A program made the translations under genes and the position numbers. A DNA stretch of 64,000 nt from NCBI RefSeq assembly GCF_030867145.1, contig NC_134421.1:23195979-23259978 (forward strand), read 5' to 3'. Numbering within the stretch: position 1 is the first letter of the stretch; the number at the start of each line of letters is the position of its first letter. The notes beneath the pieces were generated by a model, which worked only from the letters and a program-made list of their open reading frames with translations, was not told where the DNA came from and did not search any database. This stretch comes from Opisthocomus hoazin. Its lineage: Eukaryota; Chordata; Aves; Opisthocomiformes; Opisthocomidae. Of the stretch, positions 60,755 through 64,000 are shown one piece after another.

Positions 60755-63700
60755 GAATCTTAGTTCAGCAGTCACAGGCAGTGTGACTTGCATTGTTCGC
60801 CTGGATATGAAGCAATCCCCTGTTTTGGGCCTCTCAGGCTGTGCCATAACATCTTCTGCAGCTCACTACGTCTAGACCTTGTTAATATGTTCCTATGACT
60901 GCCTAAAGCACAGCTTTTTCTGGTAGAAATAATAGTAGCAGATTAAAGTTTCTTATAATGAACAAGGAGTTGTTGTGGGAGGGGGAAGAATTATTGTAGT
61001 TATAGACATAAAAAGTTAAGTGGTAATTCATATTATATGTATTTAATTATTATTGGTTTATTTTAGTTTTTTTTTGTTGCTGTAGAAGCACTTTCACCAA
61101 CCGTGCACATACTTCCTTCAGGACAGACTGCAGTGACTGAAGTCAATGAACCCTCGAGAGACAACATTGTGCCTCCATCAAGTACATTAAAGAAGCTCAC
61201 TTTAATGACTTGGGGTTAGCAACAATTGTAAATGTCTGAAAAGAGCCTTTATCATCCATACAGATTTAAGTAACTAGTTCATCCATTTATCATACTGCAT
61301 GAAGCCATAGAACTTCTGTTCTTTTGTGCTAGGACTAATGGCATCAAGGGCACTGACTTTCTGAGAGGTGAAACTTCCATAGCTTTAGTCCATTACCATT
61401 TCATAATGCTCATATGAACCCTTTGATGATGATAGAATTAGTTGAACCACTTCTCACTCATCAATATTACCACCCCAAGATGCTTTCTGATTTACTGAAC
61501 ACTTGTCTAATGATCATGTTATCTACTGTACTAAAGAAGTCCAAGGCCATGTTAGCACACCAACCTTGAAAAGCCTCAAGCTGTATATGACTGGTGCTTG
61601 GCATCATACTAAGCAGTAAAGCTGATAGTACCATTTTACTGGTTTCTGCAGGTTTGAAGTTAAAAGTATGTGGTGTCCTAAAGAAAATGTTGCAATTGTG
61701 AGTGGCCTCCAAAGTTTTGAGATCAAGTCTGAGCTTTAATTTAGTGCTTCCTACCTCTTTCAGTTTATGGATATTTAAATTTTGGCCAATGGAGCAGTAA
61801 AGCCCTTTGAAAACTTTGCATATATAGTTAATCGCAAATGATACATGATCTTTTAAAAATGTGCTCTTTTTTTAAAAAAAACCTGGTTATGCAGGCATCT
61901 TAGAAAGAGTCCACAGGACTGAGAGGTGCCTGCGAACTACAAGTTGAAAACAATGGATTTAAAACATAAAGGGTGGTCTTCAGTGAGGCATCGCTGTAGG
62001 GACAGCATTATCTAGTAATGTAGGATAGAGGGGAAACCTGTAGTAGTGGTAGCATCTTTAATATATACTTGATTAACTATGTTCTTTTATCATCGTTCTG
62101 CAAGGTCAAATATTTACTGCAGATAAGTTTGCCATCTCTTGGGTTTGTCTGTGTGCGTGTGTGTATATGTGTTGCTATGCAGTGATTGCTTCACAAGGAA
62201 AACTAATCTCTCTGGAGATTTTCTTTAACTATGATTTTGTAAGTCAGTAAAGTGCAAGGACCAATCCTGTCATCATGTATGATTTATCTGGTGGGTGGCA
62301 AAGCTGTCTGCAGCATGAGGATTTATTCTGAACTGTAAGAAGCTACAGCACTGTAGGAATTTTTCATTACTTGGATGTACCGATGTGTGAAAAGTGTTGT
62401 TTGCAATGTTTGAAAAATAGCACAAGAGTAGATAAAAATCTTTCAAGCTTCTCAAGAAACCCCATTATTCATGATGTAACTGTAAAAAAAAAAATCTACA
62501 TGGGGAATAAAATCATAAATGTCCATTATTTTTCCCCAGGAAAAAACATGGACCTTTTTTCAGCTTTTAACAGCCAAAAGGCTGTTAACCATTAGTGGAT
62601 GTTTGCCACTTGCTTGTGAAAACAAATCTGAAATCAAAATTAAGTATTTTCGTGTTTTTACGAACTCTTAAACCATTTTTATAATGTTATATATGTATTC
62701 ACGTATTCACCCATACCTTTCTGAAATCTTTCCTTCTTGTTTATTTCTGAACAGTTTTTTTTTTAATTATTTACATGTCTGTGAAATACAAGCTATTCAT
62801 ATTTTTTGCTCAACACAAGGTGGCAGTAAGACATTGCCTGGTGACATGCAATAGCTTGGGCTGCTTGTTTTCTCTCCTGTTTACTTAGCCTTCAGATAAC
62901 AAAAGACCATCTGATGAATGACCACTGAAAGAAAAACAATTTGCAATAAGAGCAGTTTAGAAAGATGCACAGATGAAGAATACACTCCAGATAAGATCCC
63001 AAATGATTTGTTATATTATTGTAAGACACGTCATATAATACTGTGGACAGTATCACAAAATACTGCATTTCTCGCTCTTTTTTCCTTGTATTGTTATTGT
63101 TTCCTTAGGTTTTGCACATTAAAGGAAGGCTGCTCAGTACAAAAGTGGAAATTTACCAGGTTTTCAAGTTTTAATTTAGTAATATTCCCAATATGTGTTG
63201 AGTTTCTGCATTTTGGAAAGGACAAAGCTTTCTGCCTCACTTCTTTGTTGTCTAGAAAACACTTCAGCCTCACTGCATTGAATAGTACCTCCAGTGATAA
63301 ACTCCTTTTCAAATGCAGTGAGAGGGAGGAATGAAGAGAGATGTGCCAGAGTATTCCACTGGCAATGTAAAGAGAGGTCTTTTTCCTGTTCTGAACAGAC
63401 ATAGATCATATGGTAACAATCCTGAGTACAGACCAGCAAGTTGCAAATGTAGCTGCTGTTGCTTTTATTATTCATATTCATATGCTAGCAGGCCCAAAGC
63501 AGATTCAAAGCATGGCTGGGATACTGAACATGTTAATATGATTGAAATTCATCCTTGTGGGACAATTTATGGTGATTCAGGTCCATCTTACTCCCAGCAT
63601 CGAAGAATACTATGAAGCATTTATACATCATGTTTTTGACTAGCTGTTCACCTGAAATGGAGTTTCAGCAGGAGGACCTTAACCTCTCAGCGGCCACTTG

Positions 63701-64000
63701 GTTTGTCTGTTGCCTCTCTACACGCTAACATACTTGCTGAGTGCCAAACAAAAATCATAGATGTTTCAGACAAGCTGATTTAACGGAAACTCTGCCTCCT
63801 TGTTTCACAAGTTATACACATGTGGTTTATTTTCCAAGAACTCGTTGGCAGAGATCATGTATTTTTGTTTTCTATCAGAATTATTACAGCTTCTAAAATC
63901 CAATACCACAGTTGATACTGTGAACTCCTGTGCATGTGAATCATACACACAACTTGGAATAAGCATCCCTTAGTATCTGTCAAAAATGTAGTAGTTTTCT

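Larger units (their letters stand above)
55116..64000. other. Upstream intergenic region, right part
   Basis: Contains one CR1 tail, a 20-T run and otherwise unique AT-rich sequence. Open frames at 62918-63334 and 63331-63615 (plus) are short and motif-free. The stretch 63.4-63.9 kb is compact and repeat-free and is a candidate conserved element, without evidence from this window. Confidence 0.35.

Overview
The window looks like a vertebrate, almost certainly avian, nuclear genome. Coding sequence is carried on short exons with GT..AG introns. There are 5'-truncated CR1 LINE tails, and one solo LTR of a type I associate with neoavian birds. There are no bacterial-style operons. The species cannot be named from the sequence.

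One protein-coding gene can be rebuilt completely. On the minus strand, between about 39.8 kb and 8.7 kb, 16 coding exons join with matching splice phases into a 2313-nt reading frame of 770 codons plus a stop. The product is a Dbl-family Rho guanine nucleotide exchange factor. It has a low-complexity N-terminal third on one 696-nt exon, a short conserved linker, a DH domain (exons 6-10) and a PH domain (exons 11-16). Motif wording and domain order fit PLEKHG7.

Layout by region: 1-8.3 kb has no recognisable coding sequence and ends in a strong plus-strand polyadenylation site, so it may be the 3' UTR or downstream flank of a convergent gene. In other vertebrates that neighbour would be EEA1; this is a synteny inference. 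8.7-39.8 kb is PLEKHG7, with one old CR1, a (GTT)n tract beside a splice donor and a (CT)n tract inside an acceptor. 39.8-64 kb is a gene-poor upstream desert. It holds a solo LTR (47.5-48.6 kb), two CR1 tails, a perfect 32-bp palindrome, a possible older retroviral remnant, and one orphan exon-like segment near 52.4 kb.

I saw no tRNA, rRNA, CRISPR array or bacterial-type system. The points most worth checking are the orphan exon, the cryptic exons with strong splice signals inside PLEKHG7 introns, the microsatellites lying on splice sites, and the palindrome.
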